A DNA stretch of 64,000 nucleotides from JAEXOD01 sp963667875 (lineage in GTDB: Bacteria > Bacteroidota > Ignavibacteria > Ignavibacteriales > Melioribacteraceae). Shown here one piece after another: positions 46,955 to 56,163 of the stretch. The number at the start of each line of letters is the position of its first letter. Position 1 is the stretch's first letter. The position numbers and the translations under genes were made by a program. A model generated the notes under the pieces. The model did not search any database, had not been told where the DNA came from, and saw only the letters and a list, made by a program, of their open reading frames with translations. Where the stretch lies: the NCBI GenBank assembly GCA_963667875.2, contig CAXXGC010000002.1, forward strand, positions 310,001 through 374,000, in the 5' to 3' direction.

Positions 46955-48958
46955 TTAACTTAATTTTTTCTTTTTGTTCGAAATACATTCAATAACACAA
47001 ACCGAATTGGATTTTATTTTTGATCCTGCTGAAATACTTTGTTTTATTACTTTACCCGTACCAATTATTTGATATTTAATTCCAAGCTCCGAAAGTTTGG
47101 CAACGGCATCGCGCATTGACAAATTAACTAAATTAGGCATGCCGTCTTCAATGCGTAATTTTTTTGTATCGCTTTTTATTATTTTTTCACTTTTTATGTT
47201 TCCATAAGCAGTATTATTATCATTCAAACTTAAATCGGAAAGCTCCTTATTTAATTCCTTACGAATTACAGAAGTGCTTTTAATATTTAATTCGGGTTTA
47301 AGCGAATAATCGGTATTTAATAATCTTTCGGAAACCTTTTGAAAAATAGGTGCTGCAACACTTCCGCCATATTTTTGTTTTGTCGGCGAATTGACCATTA
47401 TATAACAAACAACTTTTGGATTATCAACAGGGAAAAAACCAACAAATGATGTATAATAATCACTTTTTGAATACGAATTTGAAACTAATCTTTGTGTTGT
47501 TCCTGTTTTTCCGCCTACTGTTATTCTATCCAATTTTGCGTTTTTACCTGTACCGTTTTCAACAACACCATACATAAAACTTTTAATTTTATCTGAGGTC
47601 TTTTTACTTATAATATTTCTTAATTTAATCGGTTTAAATTCGGTTGTATTTTTATCAGCATCAACTATTTTATTTATAATGTACGGCTGATAAAGTACAC
47701 CGCCATTAATAAGCGCGCAATATGCGGAAAGTAATTGAATAGGTGTAACCATAATTTCATAACCAAACGACATATACATTTTTGTCAAACTGTTAAATTT
47801 TTCAGGTTTTTTTAAAAATCCGCTCGATTCACTTGGTAATCCAACCGATGTGGTATTTCCAAAGCCAAAATCGCGCAAATATCTATAAAATGTATCTGTG
47901 TCCAATCTATCGCTTAAAACCGCCATACCTATATTACTCGAATTTTCGACAACTTCTCTAACACTCAAAGAGCCATATTCGTGAGTATCCCTTATTTTTA
48001 CTCCATGAATTGAATATGTTCCGCCAAAAGTATTAACATATTCATTTTCGCGTACTTTTTTTTCTTCAAACAAAATACTCATTATTATAGGTTTAATTGT
48101 AGATCCCGGTTCGTAGGGATCTGTTAAAGCCCTGTCTTTTCTTGAATCATTGTCGGCCAGATTGTAATTGTTTGGGTCAAACATAGGATAATTAGCCATT
48201 CCCAAAATTTCACCGGTATTCGGATCCATTATAATACCAACAGCCGATGCCCCGCCATATTCTTTAATACCTTCAATTATTTCTTCTTCTAAAATTTTTT
48301 GATAGGTTTTATTAATTGTAAGATAAACTGTACTGCCGGGAATTGCTTTTTGTGATAACTGATTATTTAAATTAACTACTCGTCCATAAACATCACATTC
48401 GATGGTCATTTCTCCATCTATTCCTTTTAAATCGGTATTCAGTTGTTTTTCTAAACCTTCAGCACCTCTAAATTTTTTATCAACATAACCTAAAATATGA
48501 GCTGCTGTCATGCCGTAAGGATATACTCGTGTATAATCTTCCTGTTTAATAAACCCGTTAACAGTAAATCCGGTTAAAAGAATTGCTTTTTCGTCTGATG
48601 CTTTTTTTTCTAATAAAACATTTCCTTTCCCTTCCTCAATTAAACGTTCGTAATAACGTTTACTTTTGTTAAATACTCTGCTGAAAGTATTAATTAAAGT
48701 ATCTTTTTGACGTTTATTAAGCATTCTTTTATCTATATAAAAAGACTTTTCGTCTCGAGTATATGCCAAAACATCGCCATTCCTATCTTTAATTGTACCG
48801 CGTTCGGCTTTAGATGGGAATACCTTTTTTTGTTGTCTTTCCGCCATATATACATATTTTGCATGATTGGTTATCTGTATTTTATACAAATGATAAACCA
48901 CGTCTGCTGCAAAAGCAAAAATCAATAAAAATATGATGAAAATTCTTGTTTTATTCAT
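46955..48958 (-). CDS. ftsI: septal penicillin-binding protein FtsI with PASTA domain
   Basis: Class B PBP, the septal transpeptidase. 667 residues: one N-terminal membrane helix (FIIFLLIFAFAADVVYHLY), a pedestal domain (GTIKDRNGDVLAY), then the transpeptidase domain with the nucleophile motif S286-T-I-K289, S340-S-N342 and K484-T-G486. About 60 C-terminal residues (MPNLVNLSMRDAVAKLSELG...) form one PASTA domain ending in KKKKLS, giving the SpoVD-like layout seen in other Bacteroidetes-group PBPs rather than the E. coli layout. It overlaps the ftsL-like gene by 8 bp. Confidence 0.96.
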   Translation of the reverse strand: MNKTRIFIIFLLIFAFAADVVYHLYKIQITNHAKYVYMAERQQKKVFPSKAERGTIKDRNGDVLAYTRDEKSFYIDKRMLNKRQKDTLINTFSRVFNKSKRYYERLIEEGKGNVLLEKKASDEKAILLTGFTVNGFIKQEDYTRVYPYGMTAAHILGYVDKKFRGAEGLEKQLNTDLKGIDGEMTIECDVYGRVVNLNNQLSQKAIPGSTVYLTINKTYQKILEEEIIEGIKEYGGASAVGIIMDPNTGEILGMANYPMFDPNNYNLADNDSRKDRALTDPYEPGSTIKPIIMSILFEEKKVRENEYVNTFGGTYSIHGVKIRDTHEYGSLSVREVVENSSNIGMAVLSDRLDTDTFYRYLRDFGFGNTTSVGLPSESSGFLKKPEKFNSLTKMYMSFGYEIMVTPIQLLSAYCALINGGVLYQPYIINKIVDADKNTTEFKPIKLRNIISKKTSDKIKSFMYGVVENGTGKNAKLDRITVGGKTGTTQRLVSNSYSKSDYYTSFVGFFPVDNPKVVCYIMVNSPTKQKYGGSVAAPIFQKVSERLLNTDYSLKPELNIKSTSVIRKELNKELSDLSLNDNNTAYGNIKSEKIIKSDTKKLRIEDGMPNLVNLSMRDAVAKLSELGIKYQIIGTGKVIKQSISAGSKIKSNSVCVIECISNKKKKLS

Positions 48959-49271
48959 ATAAACTGTTAACTTTTTTTTCTATTATGTCTGCTTTATTTT
49001 TATCAATAGCAATTTCAAAAACACCATCATTGTTGTATTCAAGCTTAAGTGAATCGATAGCGTATTTTACTATTCTATCTTCCGCTGTTAATTGCTGAAC
49101 TGTTATAAACTTTTCGTTTATTTTATTTGAAACTAACGAAAGCGAATCTTCTAAAATTATTTTTTCCCTTGATAATCTTCTTATTTCAATTGTATAAATC
49201 ATATAAACCGAAATTAATCCGGCTATTACAAATGCATAAATTATTAATTGAATAAAAAAATTATTTCTCAT
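48951..49271 (-). CDS. ftsL: FtsL-like small divisome protein
   Basis: 106 residues: a short N-terminus, one membrane helix (LIIYAFVIAGLISVYMIY) and a charged, probably coiled-coil stretch (EIRRLSREKIILEDSLSLVSNKINEKF) followed by an acidic tail. Sequence similarity in FtsL is very low; the assignment rests on size, topology and position between rsmH and ftsI. It overlaps rsmH by 4 bp and ftsI by 8 bp. Confidence 0.78.
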   Translation of the reverse strand: MRNNFFIQLIIYAFVIAGLISVYMIYTIEIRRLSREKIILEDSLSLVSNKINEKFITVQQLTAEDRIVKYAIDSLKLEYNNDGVFEIAIDKNKADIIEKKVNSLYE

Positions 49272-50188
49272 ACTTTTTCTGCAACCCGCAATTTTGCACT
49301 TCTCGAACGTCTGTTTTCCGATATTTCATTATCCAAAGGAATAACAGGTTTTTTTGTTACTAATTTTAGCGTCTGTTTTTTGTCGCAAATACAAATAGGA
49401 ATTTTTGGCGGACAAATACAATCTAAAGACGCATACTTAAAAACTTCTTTTACTATTCTATCTTCAAGCGAGTGATACGAAATTACAGCAATTCGGCCTC
49501 CCGGTTTAAGAAGCGAAATTGCTTTTTCTAAAAATATTTTTAAATCTTCCAATTCGTTATTTACGTATATTCGTAATGCCTGAAAAACACGTGATAAAGA
49601 ACTTGCCGATTTTTCTTTATAAACTATCCGTTCAACAATTTCCCGCAGCTGTTTTGTGGTTCTAATTGGGGTTATTTCTCGTTCCTGTACTATTAAATTA
49701 GCTATATAATTAGATTTTCTTTCTTCGCCATACGTAAACAATATTTTTGATATCTCTTCCCTTGTAAACGTATTAAGAACTTCCGCTGCACTTATTCCAA
49801 CGGATTTATTCATTCTTAAATCTAAATAAGTATCCTCGCGATATGTAAATCCTGATTCTTTATTATCCAATTGATACGAAGAAACTCCTAAATCGGCCAA
49901 AATTCCATCATAACCATCAACGAACTCTATTTTGGAGACTGTGTCAATTTCAGTAAAATTAGCATTAAAAAGCCTAAATCGCGAGTCCCCTGCGAATTTA
50001 TTTTCACAAAATTTTATTGCATCAATATCTTTATCGGTACAAATTACCTTTGCTTTTCGGCCTAATTTGGATAACAACAGTTCCGTGTGTCCACCAAAAC
50101 CTAATGTTGCATCAAAATAATTACCATTAACATCATTAACAATATATACTACACTCTCTTCAAGTAATACCGGTACATGATTAATCAT
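49268..50188 (-). CDS. rsmH: 16S rRNA (cytosine1402-N4)-methyltransferase
   Basis: Methylates N4 of C1402 in 16S rRNA (MraW). 306 residues. SAM motif DATLGFGGHTELLLSKLG, DADLGVSS-type segment seen as ILADLGVSSYQLD, FTYREDTYLDLRMN, the helical insert with RVFQALRIYVNNELEDL and the late ISYHSLEDRIVKEVF. It overlaps mraZ by 8 bp and ftsL by 4 bp. Confidence 0.97.
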   Translation of the reverse strand: MINHVPVLLEESVVYIVNDVNGNYFDATLGFGGHTELLLSKLGRKAKVICTDKDIDAIKFCENKFAGDSRFRLFNANFTEIDTVSKIEFVDGYDGILADLGVSSYQLDNKESGFTYREDTYLDLRMNKSVGISAAEVLNTFTREEISKILFTYGEERKSNYIANLIVQEREITPIRTTKQLREIVERIVYKEKSASSLSRVFQALRIYVNNELEDLKIFLEKAISLLKPGGRIAVISYHSLEDRIVKEVFKYASLDCICPPKIPICICDKKQTLKLVTKKPVIPLDNEISENRRSRSAKLRVAEKV

Positions 50189-50633
50189 TTTTTGTCTTCT
50201 TCATTACCTCAGAAGCAATTTCAGAATATGGCCTTTGTATGCTTTCCTTGTATTTTTTATATGTTTCTGGATTCCAAATTTCAATTCTGTTCATTGTACC
50301 TAAAATAAACACATCTCTTTCAATTCCTGCAAATTCTATTAATTGTTTTGGTACAATTATGCGCGATTGTGTATCTAAACAGTCATCACTTGCCAATTCC
50401 AAAAATAATCTTAAAAATGACGATTGTTCAATATCAAATTCATCCAATTCGCCCAATCTTGGGGCTATTTCTTTGGTCCAAATATCCATTGGATATAAAT
50501 AAACACACTCGCTTAAACCACGAGTCATCACAAAAGTATCCTGGGCTTCCGGTTTTAAAGAACGACGGAATTTTGCAGGAATACTAATCCTGTTTTTTGC
50601 ATCCATTGAATAATTATAACTACCTAAAAACAT
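50181..50633 (-). CDS. mraZ: transcriptional regulator MraZ
   Basis: 150-residue protein with two tandem AbrB-like (SpoVT) halves: GSYNYSMDAKNRISIPAKFR at the N-terminus and DTQSRIIVPKQLIEFAGI in the middle, the D-x3-R pattern being the family mark. MraZ binds TGGG repeats before its own gene and controls the dcw cluster. AGAGGA lies 5 bases upstream of the ATG. First gene of the 14-gene dcw unit. Confidence 0.96.
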   Translation of the reverse strand: MFLGSYNYSMDAKNRISIPAKFRRSLKPEAQDTFVMTRGLSECVYLYPMDIWTKEIAPRLGELDEFDIEQSSFLRLFLELASDDCLDTQSRIIVPKQLIEFAGIERDVFILGTMNRIEIWNPETYKKYKESIQRPYSEIASEVMKKTKND

Positions 50634-50651
50634 ATTTTTCCTCTAATTTTA

Positions 50652-50715
50652 TGGGAAAATTCAACATTTTCTCCCACTAAGGTGTAAAATAAAGGTTTTT
50701 TTACCCAAAAGTCAA
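50652..50715 (-). promoter_or_regulatory. mraZ/dcw promoter with TGGGA inverted pair
   Basis: On the minus strand TTGACT (50715-50710) and TATTTT (50691-50686) are 18 bases apart, a sigma70-like promoter. Downstream, TGGGA (50676-50672) and its reverse complement TCCCA (50656-50652) flank the leader. TGGG is the core of known MraZ boxes, although those are direct repeats. Confidence 0.55.
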
Positions 50716-50797
50716 GTTATTTCAATTAAAAAATACTATATTTTTGCCCTAATTTAGGTAAATATTCAACTTATTTATTAATTCTCATTTTTAAAGA

Positions 50798-50806
50798 TGT
50801 GGATAA
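50798..50806 (-). promoter_or_regulatory. perfect DnaA box
   Basis: TGTGGATAA, the reverse complement of the consensus DnaA box TTATCCACA, in AT-rich non-coding sequence. Confidence 0.5.
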
Positions 50807-50928
50807 CTTGGTAAATTATTATATTATAATAATTTAACGCGCTTTCTCTATAATAATTATTAATAAATTTTGATATAAATTATACATAATAAGACCTTAA
50901 AAGGTTATCCTTACCCATGTTTTTTGAA

Positions 50929-50937
50929 TGTGGATAA
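50929..50937 (-). promoter_or_regulatory. perfect DnaA box, second copy
   Basis: Second TGTGGATAA, 131 bp from the first and in the same orientation. A GTTATCC at 50904-50910 forms an inverted partner. Confidence 0.5.
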
Positions 50938-51373
50938 CTGCCCATTGATTTTGTATAAATTAATATTTTTTGCAGGCAGATTTTTTTATATCTTAAATTT
51001 AATTTTATTATGGCCGGCAAATGGGTAATTAATAAATTGCAAAAATTTAATCTTTTTTGCATTTTAATGCATGGTTGGAAAGTTTATATCAGGTTTTGGA
51101 ATTGGAATTTGTTTAAAATTAGAACAATATAAATTAGATTTACAAGGTGACCCCTTGCGGCATTTTTTTATTATTATCTTTTTGATTAAAAATTGAGAAT
51201 TGAGAATTCAAAATTGCCTTTAACCTATTAACCTTTTGTCCCGCCTTGCGGGACTGATATATCTTACTCAACATATATCCCTAAAAAAACATATTATATT
51301 GTTGACAATTAGTAACACTAAAAAATGAATAGTTGATTTTGTTATTCTTTTGATTAAAAATTGAGAATTGAGA

Positions 51374-51693
51374 ATTCAGAATTTCCTTCTCTCCTTTAAC
51401 TTTATTTAATGGGTTAAAAGTTGAACCCAAATTTCACAATAGAAACAAAATAAGAGATGTTCTTATTAAAAGCTGCAAATAAATGTCTAAAAACAATCAG
51501 GGCTAAAGCCCGAAACTTGGTTTATTTTAACCCCCACCATAAATGGTGGGGTTATTTAAATTATTTTATTACAATATGTTATCTAATTATTATTCCCATG
51601 AAAGTGTACTGCACAATCAATTTATACATGTTATCGAACGCAACATTTTTACCAAATTTTCAATATATCTTCAATTTCATTCAACAATTTTAT
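51374..51693. repeat. direct repeat copy 1 (356-bp period)
   Basis: About 320 bp repeated with no difference seen by eye at 51730-52049. It contains a REP-like element and a 3' part resembling the spacers that follow each propeller gene. Confidence 0.92.
51496..51559 (+). repeat. REP-like bipartite element
   Basis: ATCAGGGCTAAAGCCC head, 20-base spacer, palindrome CCCCCACCATAAATGGTGGG, then GTTATTTAA. Confidence 0.85.
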
Positions 51694-51729
51694 ATTTTTT
51701 ACCTTTTAATTAAAAATTAAGAATTCAGA

Positions 51730-52049
51730 ATTCAGAATTTCCTTCTCTCCTTTAACTTTATTTAATGGGTTAAAAGTTGAACCCAAATTTCACAATAGAA
51801 ACAAAATAAGAGATGTTCTTATTAAAAGCTGCAAATAAATGTCTAAAAACAATCAGGGCTAAAGCCCGAAACTTGGTTTATTTTAACCCCCACCATAAAT
51901 GGTGGGGTTATTTAAATTATTTTATTACAATATGTTATCTAATTATTATTCCCATGAAAGTGTACTGCACAATCAATTTATACATGTTATCGAACGCAAC
52001 ATTTTTACCAAATTTTCAATATATCTTCAATTTCATTCAACAATTTTAT
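51730..52049. repeat. direct repeat copy 2 (356-bp period)
   Basis: Second copy of the 51374-51693 unit, ending 36 bp before the 3' end of the first propeller gene. Confidence 0.92.
51852..51915 (+). repeat. REP-like bipartite element
   Basis: Same sequence as the copy at 51496-51559, inside repeat copy 2. Confidence 0.85.
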
Positions 52050-52085
52050 CTTTTTAATTAAAAATTGAGAATTAAAAATTAAAAA

Positions 52086-53375
52086 TTACTTTAAAAGGTT
52101 CATTTTCCTTGTTTCGCTATATTTGCCGGCCTGTAACCTGTAAAAATAAATTCCGCTGCTTAAGTTTGTTGGCTGCCAATTTTTTTGATAAGTTCCGGTA
52201 CTTAATTCTTCATTAATTAAAGTTGCAATTTCTTTACCTAAAATGTCGTATATTTTTAGGGTAACAAACTCCTGTTTTGGCAAACTAAAACTAATTGTAG
52301 TATTTGGATTAAAAGGGTTTGGGTAGTTTTGCTGTAAAATATAGTTAGTTGGTATTTTATTGCTTAAGGTGTTTTCATCAGCACTTAGTACAACGCCGCC
52401 TTCTTTGTAAACAGCAAGTCCTTCTTCAGTTCCAATCCATTTATTACCATTGGCATCTATTGTTATTGAATTAATCCTAAATTCTGGTAAACCAAGATTA
52501 ATATTATTGTAAACCGTCCATTCCGTTCCATTAAATTGCGCCAAACCACCATAGCTATCACTGTTTGCGCCAATCCATTTATTCCCTTCAGTGTCAATTT
52601 CTATTGAAAAAACAGAATTATAAATTAAACCGGAATTTGATGTATTATAAACCGTCCAATCTGTTCCATTATATTTTACCAATCCGTGATCATATGTTCC
52701 AATCCATTTATTTCCTTCGTTATCTATTGATAATGCCAAGATATCATCAGTCGGTAAACCGGCATTTGACGTATTATAATTTGTCCAATCTGTTCCATCA
52801 AATTTTACCAATCCGCCTCCGAAAGTCCCTATCCATTTATTTCCCAAACCATCTATTGCCACCGACCAAGCATAAACAAGTGGCATACTTGAATTATAGT
52901 AATTGTAAACAATACACTCGCCATGGTTAAATTTTACTAATCCACCGTCGTACGTTCCAATCCATTTAGCACCTTCATTATCAATTTTAATTGAAGTGAT
53001 TTCACTATTAGGAAAACCAGAATTTAGAGAATTATAAACTGTCCAATCAGTTCTATCAAATTTTGTTAAACTGGCATCCGAAGTTCCAATCCACATATCA
53101 CCTTCGTTATCGATTGCTAAAGCACGAACATAATTATTCGGCAAACCCGAATTAGTAGTATCATAAACAGTCCAATTTATTCCATCAAATTTTACTAAGC
53201 CGCCACCCCAAGTACCAATCCATTTATTCCCCGTGCTATCAATTGCAATGGCGCAAATCCCATTACTAGGCAAACCGGAATTGGATTGATTATAAACAAT
53301 CCATTCCGGGTTTTGGGCGTAATTTAAGCTAACCCAAACAAATAACACTAAAATTGTAATAAACAACTTTTTCAT
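52086..53375 (-). CDS. secreted seven-bladed Reg_prop beta-propeller with T9SS tag (array gene A)
   Basis: 429 residues. Signal peptide MKKLFITILVLFVWVSLNYAQ, then NPEWIVYNQSNSGLPSN, which matches the outer strand of a blade. Exactly seven Reg_prop-type blades of 41-46 residues follow, each with AIDxxGNKWIGT...GLVKFDG...WTVYN..NSGLP; the last blade (KWIGTEEGLAVYKEGG) lacks its outer strand, so the N-terminal strand can close the ring. The final 75 or so residues are the T9SS type A sorting domain (NYILQQNYPNPFNP...SSGIYFYRL...ETRKMNLLK). Blade 3 has the odd motif KFNHGECIVYN, shared with blade 4 of gene C. No enzyme motif; probable surface binding or sensing protein. Confidence 0.9.
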   Translation of the reverse strand: MKKLFITILVLFVWVSLNYAQNPEWIVYNQSNSGLPSNGICAIAIDSTGNKWIGTWGGGLVKFDGINWTVYDTTNSGLPNNYVRALAIDNEGDMWIGTSDASLTKFDRTDWTVYNSLNSGFPNSEITSIKIDNEGAKWIGTYDGGLVKFNHGECIVYNYYNSSMPLVYAWSVAIDGLGNKWIGTFGGGLVKFDGTDWTNYNTSNAGLPTDDILALSIDNEGNKWIGTYDHGLVKYNGTDWTVYNTSNSGLIYNSVFSIEIDTEGNKWIGANSDSYGGLAQFNGTEWTVYNNINLGLPEFRINSITIDANGNKWIGTEEGLAVYKEGGVVLSADENTLSNKIPTNYILQQNYPNPFNPNTTISFSLPKQEFVTLKIYDILGKEIATLINEELSTGTYQKNWQPTNLSSGIYFYRLQAGKYSETRKMNLLK

Positions 53376-53448
53376 AATTTTTCCCTCAACATATTATTCT
53401 TTTCTATCTTCATTCTTTAACATGTTAATAATTAATTTAACCATTAAC

Positions 53449-53477
53449 AAATTAATACCCCTTTTTACAAATGTCAA
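53449..53477 (-). promoter_or_regulatory. array-type promoter, gene A
   Basis: TTGACA (53477-53472) and TAATTT (53454-53449) separated by 17 bases; the same arrangement precedes genes B, C and D. AGGGAAAA stands just before the ATG. Confidence 0.6.
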
Positions 53478-53558
53478 ATTTTTGTATGTGATGCAGAGCA
53501 ATTGTGCGCCGGAGCAATATTAACAAAAAATACCAAATTTCCGTTTATAGATAATTAA

Positions 53559-53617
53559 ATCAGGGCTAAAGCCCTAATTCTTTCCTTTAGCCAACCCCCA
53601 GCGTAAATGGTTAAGTT
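53559..53617 (+). repeat. REP-like bipartite element, second stem decayed
   Basis: ATCAGGGCTAAAGCCC head intact; the second palindrome reads CCCCCAGCGTAAATGGTT and no longer pairs well. Confidence 0.75.
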
Positions 53618-53836
53618 ATTTAATTTATTTTATTACAATATTTTATCTAATTATTATTCCCTGAAAAACATGGTATGACCGTACCACTTTTGAACCTATT
53701 ATTCCCACAAAAGCGTCCTGCAAAATCAAGTTTTAATAGTTATCTTTTACCTAATCTTCAATACATCTAAAATTTCACTTAATAATTTATAATTCTTTTG
53801 TCTTTTAATTAAAAATTGAGAATTAAAAATTAAAAA

Positions 53837-55981
53837 TTACTTTAAAAGGTTCATTTTCCTTGTTTCGCTATATTTGCCGGCTTGTAACCTGTAAAAATAA
53901 ATTCCGCTGCTTATGTTTTTTGGCTGCCAATTTTTTTGATAAGTTCCCGCACTTAATTCTTCATTAAATAAAGTTGCTATTTCTTTACCTAAAATGTCGT
54001 ATATTTTTAGGGTAACAAACTCCTGTTTTGGCAAACTAAAACTAATAGTTGTATTTGGGTTAAAAGGATTTGGATAGTTTTGCTGTAATATATAGTTAGT
54101 TGGTGTTTCATTGTTAAGTTTATTTTCTTCAACACTAACCACACCGCCTTCTTTGTAAACAAGTAAACCTTCGTTTGAACCAATCCATTTATTATTATAA
54201 CTATCAATTATTATTGAACGAACCATGTTACTGGGTAAACATGAATTTGCAATATTATATGTAGTCCAATCCACGTCGTTGAACTTTGTCAATCCACCAC
54301 CCTCCGTAGCAAACCATTTGTTTCCTTCATTGTCTATTGCAGTTGAATTAACTGTATTATTTGGCAAACCTGAATTAGTAGATTTGTAAATCACAGAATT
54401 TGTACCGTCAAATTTAATTAAACCTCCAATATAGGTACCCAACCACTTATTGCCAAGATTATCAATAGCAATTGATATGATATACTTAAACATATAGTTG
54501 ATATTTTGAGCTGACCACAAGTCCATATAGTTTATTTTGATTAATCCATCTCCTGTTCCAATCCATTTATTATTATAGTTATCAATCGCAATTGCACTTA
54601 CTAAATTTGTAGGTAAAATTGAATTAGACGTATTATAAATAATCCAATAATAATCATTAAATTTAGCCAATCCTCCTTCCGTCCCAATCCATTTATTTCC
54701 ATCAGCATCAATTGCTACAGCTTTAACCAATTTATGTGGCAAATCCGAATTTGCTGTATTATATACAGTCCAATCAGTACCATTAAATTTGGCTAATCCG
54801 TTATCGGTTCCAATCCACTTATTATTTTCATTATCAACCGTTATTGAAGTAATATGATCATTTGGCAAGTCCGAATTTGACATATTATAAACTGTCCAAT
54901 TTTTGCCGTCAAATTCAGCCAAACCGCTGCTCCATGATCCAATCCATCTATTTCCATTATTGTCGATGGCTGCAACAGTAATTTGATTAGATGGTAAACC
55001 CGATTCCGAAGTATTATATGTGGTCCAATTTGCTCCTCGTAATTTTGCTAATCCACCACCTTCGGTTCCAATCCATTTATTCCCGTAACCATCAATATTT
55101 ATAAAAGTAAGTGTATTTACAGGTAAACCCGAATTATACGTGGTATAAGTATTCCAACTGGTTCCGTTAAATTTTGTTAATCCGCCATATCCGGTTACAA
55201 GCCAAAGATTCCATTCATCATCTATTTCTATAGATATTACTTTATTATGGGGCAAACCAGAATTAGAGGTTTTATAGACAGCCCAATTTGTACCATAAAA
55301 GCCAACTAATCCAAGATCAGTTCCTATCCACTGAATCCATTCTTTATCAAACTTGATAGAATAAATACTATTACCCGGTAAACCAGAATTTGATGTATTG
55401 TATGTGGTCCAATTTGTACCATTAAATTTAATTAAACCACCACCATAAGTCCCAATCCATTTATTACCGTTATAATCGATTGCTATAGTACTAATATAAT
55501 TTGTTCGCAAACCCGAGTTATCGGAGTTATAACATTGCCAATTTACGCCGTTAAATTTCATTAAACCACTATATAAGTTGCCAACCCATATATTGCCTTC
55601 GCTATCGCAAATTATTGAAGTCGGGTGATTGTACCAATCAGTAGAATGTAACGGATTATAAACCATCCAATCAATACCGTTAAATTTAACAATATTGCCA
55701 CAATTTGTACCCATCCACTTATTCCCCTGGCTGTCTACAGCAACAGCATAAACGGCATTATATGGTAAACCCGAATTGGAGGTATTGTAAAACGTTCGGT
55801 CGCCATTTGTTAAATTTAACTTTACTAATCCGCCATTAGTTCCTATCCAAACATATCCACCTTCTTCAACTAGACAATTTGCATTCGTTCCATTAGTATA
55901 TTCCATCCATTCCGGGTTTTGGGCGTAATTTAAGCTAACCCAAACAAATAACACTAAAATTGTAATAAACAACTTTTTCAT
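53837..55981 (-). CDS. secreted 14-bladed (double) Reg_prop propeller with T9SS tag (array gene B)
   Basis: 714 residues. Signal peptide identical to gene A, then NPEWMEY. Fourteen blades can be counted (about residues 34-620), the first divergent (YVWIGTNGGLVKLNLTNGDRT) and blade 11 shortened (KINYMDLWSAQN). The two halves, blades 1-7 and 8-14, fit two seven-bladed rings, as in Bacteroides hybrid two-component sensor ectodomains. Y_Y_Y, membrane helix and kinase parts are absent. C-terminus: VSVEENKLNNETPTNYILQQ, then the shared sorting domain. It has its own promoter, so it is not in an operon with A or C. Confidence 0.9.
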   Translation of the reverse strand: MKKLFITILVLFVWVSLNYAQNPEWMEYTNGTNANCLVEEGGYVWIGTNGGLVKLNLTNGDRTFYNTSNSGLPYNAVYAVAVDSQGNKWMGTNCGNIVKFNGIDWMVYNPLHSTDWYNHPTSIICDSEGNIWVGNLYSGLMKFNGVNWQCYNSDNSGLRTNYISTIAIDYNGNKWIGTYGGGLIKFNGTNWTTYNTSNSGLPGNSIYSIKFDKEWIQWIGTDLGLVGFYGTNWAVYKTSNSGLPHNKVISIEIDDEWNLWLVTGYGGLTKFNGTSWNTYTTYNSGLPVNTLTFINIDGYGNKWIGTEGGGLAKLRGANWTTYNTSESGLPSNQITVAAIDNNGNRWIGSWSSGLAEFDGKNWTVYNMSNSDLPNDHITSITVDNENNKWIGTDNGLAKFNGTDWTVYNTANSDLPHKLVKAVAIDADGNKWIGTEGGLAKFNDYYWIIYNTSNSILPTNLVSAIAIDNYNNKWIGTGDGLIKINYMDLWSAQNINYMFKYIISIAIDNLGNKWLGTYIGGLIKFDGTNSVIYKSTNSGLPNNTVNSTAIDNEGNKWFATEGGGLTKFNDVDWTTYNIANSCLPSNMVRSIIIDSYNNKWIGSNEGLLVYKEGGVVSVEENKLNNETPTNYILQQNYPNPFNPNTTISFSLPKQEFVTLKIYDILGKEIATLFNEELSAGTYQKNWQPKNISSGIYFYRLQAGKYSETRKMNLLK

Positions 55982-56054
55982 AATTTTTCCCTCAACATAT
56001 TATTCTTTTCTATCTTCATTCTTTAACATGTTAATAATTAATTTAACCATTAAC

Positions 56055-56083
56055 AAATTAATACCCCTTTTTACAAATGTCAA
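56055..56083 (-). promoter_or_regulatory. array-type promoter, gene B
   Basis: TTGACA (56083-56078), 17-base spacer, TAATTT (56060-56055), in a leader almost identical to that of gene A. Confidence 0.6.
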
Positions 56084-56163
56084 ATTTTTGTATGTGATGC
56101 AGAGCAATTGTGCGCCGGAGCAATATTAACAAAAAATACCAAATTTGCGTTTATAGATAATTA

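Larger units (their letters stand above)
50716..52085. other. 1.4-kb non-coding region between mraZ and the propeller array
   Basis: Very AT-rich. It holds two DnaA boxes, an AT-rich stretch (50815-50895), a small GC hairpin GTCCCGCCTTGCGGGAC (51238-51254) and a 356-bp-period direct repeat, each copy with a REP-like element. Short AT motifs such as AAAAATTGAGAATT recur at about 51188, 51356, 51714 and 52059. The short open frames inside the repeat copies are not convincing genes. Confidence 0.6.
53376..53836. other. spacer between array genes A and B
   Basis: Holds, on the minus strand, the promoter and leader of gene A, then a REP-like element and a 3' tail ending in the AAAAATTGAGAATTAAAAATT motif just after the gene B stop. 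The leader is nearly base-identical to that of gene B. Confidence 0.75.

Noticed and set aside
50716..51130. Calling this stretch a replication origin
   Set aside because: Only two DnaA boxes, no origin-linked genes and no divergence of gene direction; kept as a weak finding only.
51457..52061. Two near-identical plus-strand open frames of 82-87 residues (51457-51720 and 51813-52061)
   Set aside because: They run straight through the REP-like element and exist twice only because of the 356-bp-period repeat; composition is not protein-like.
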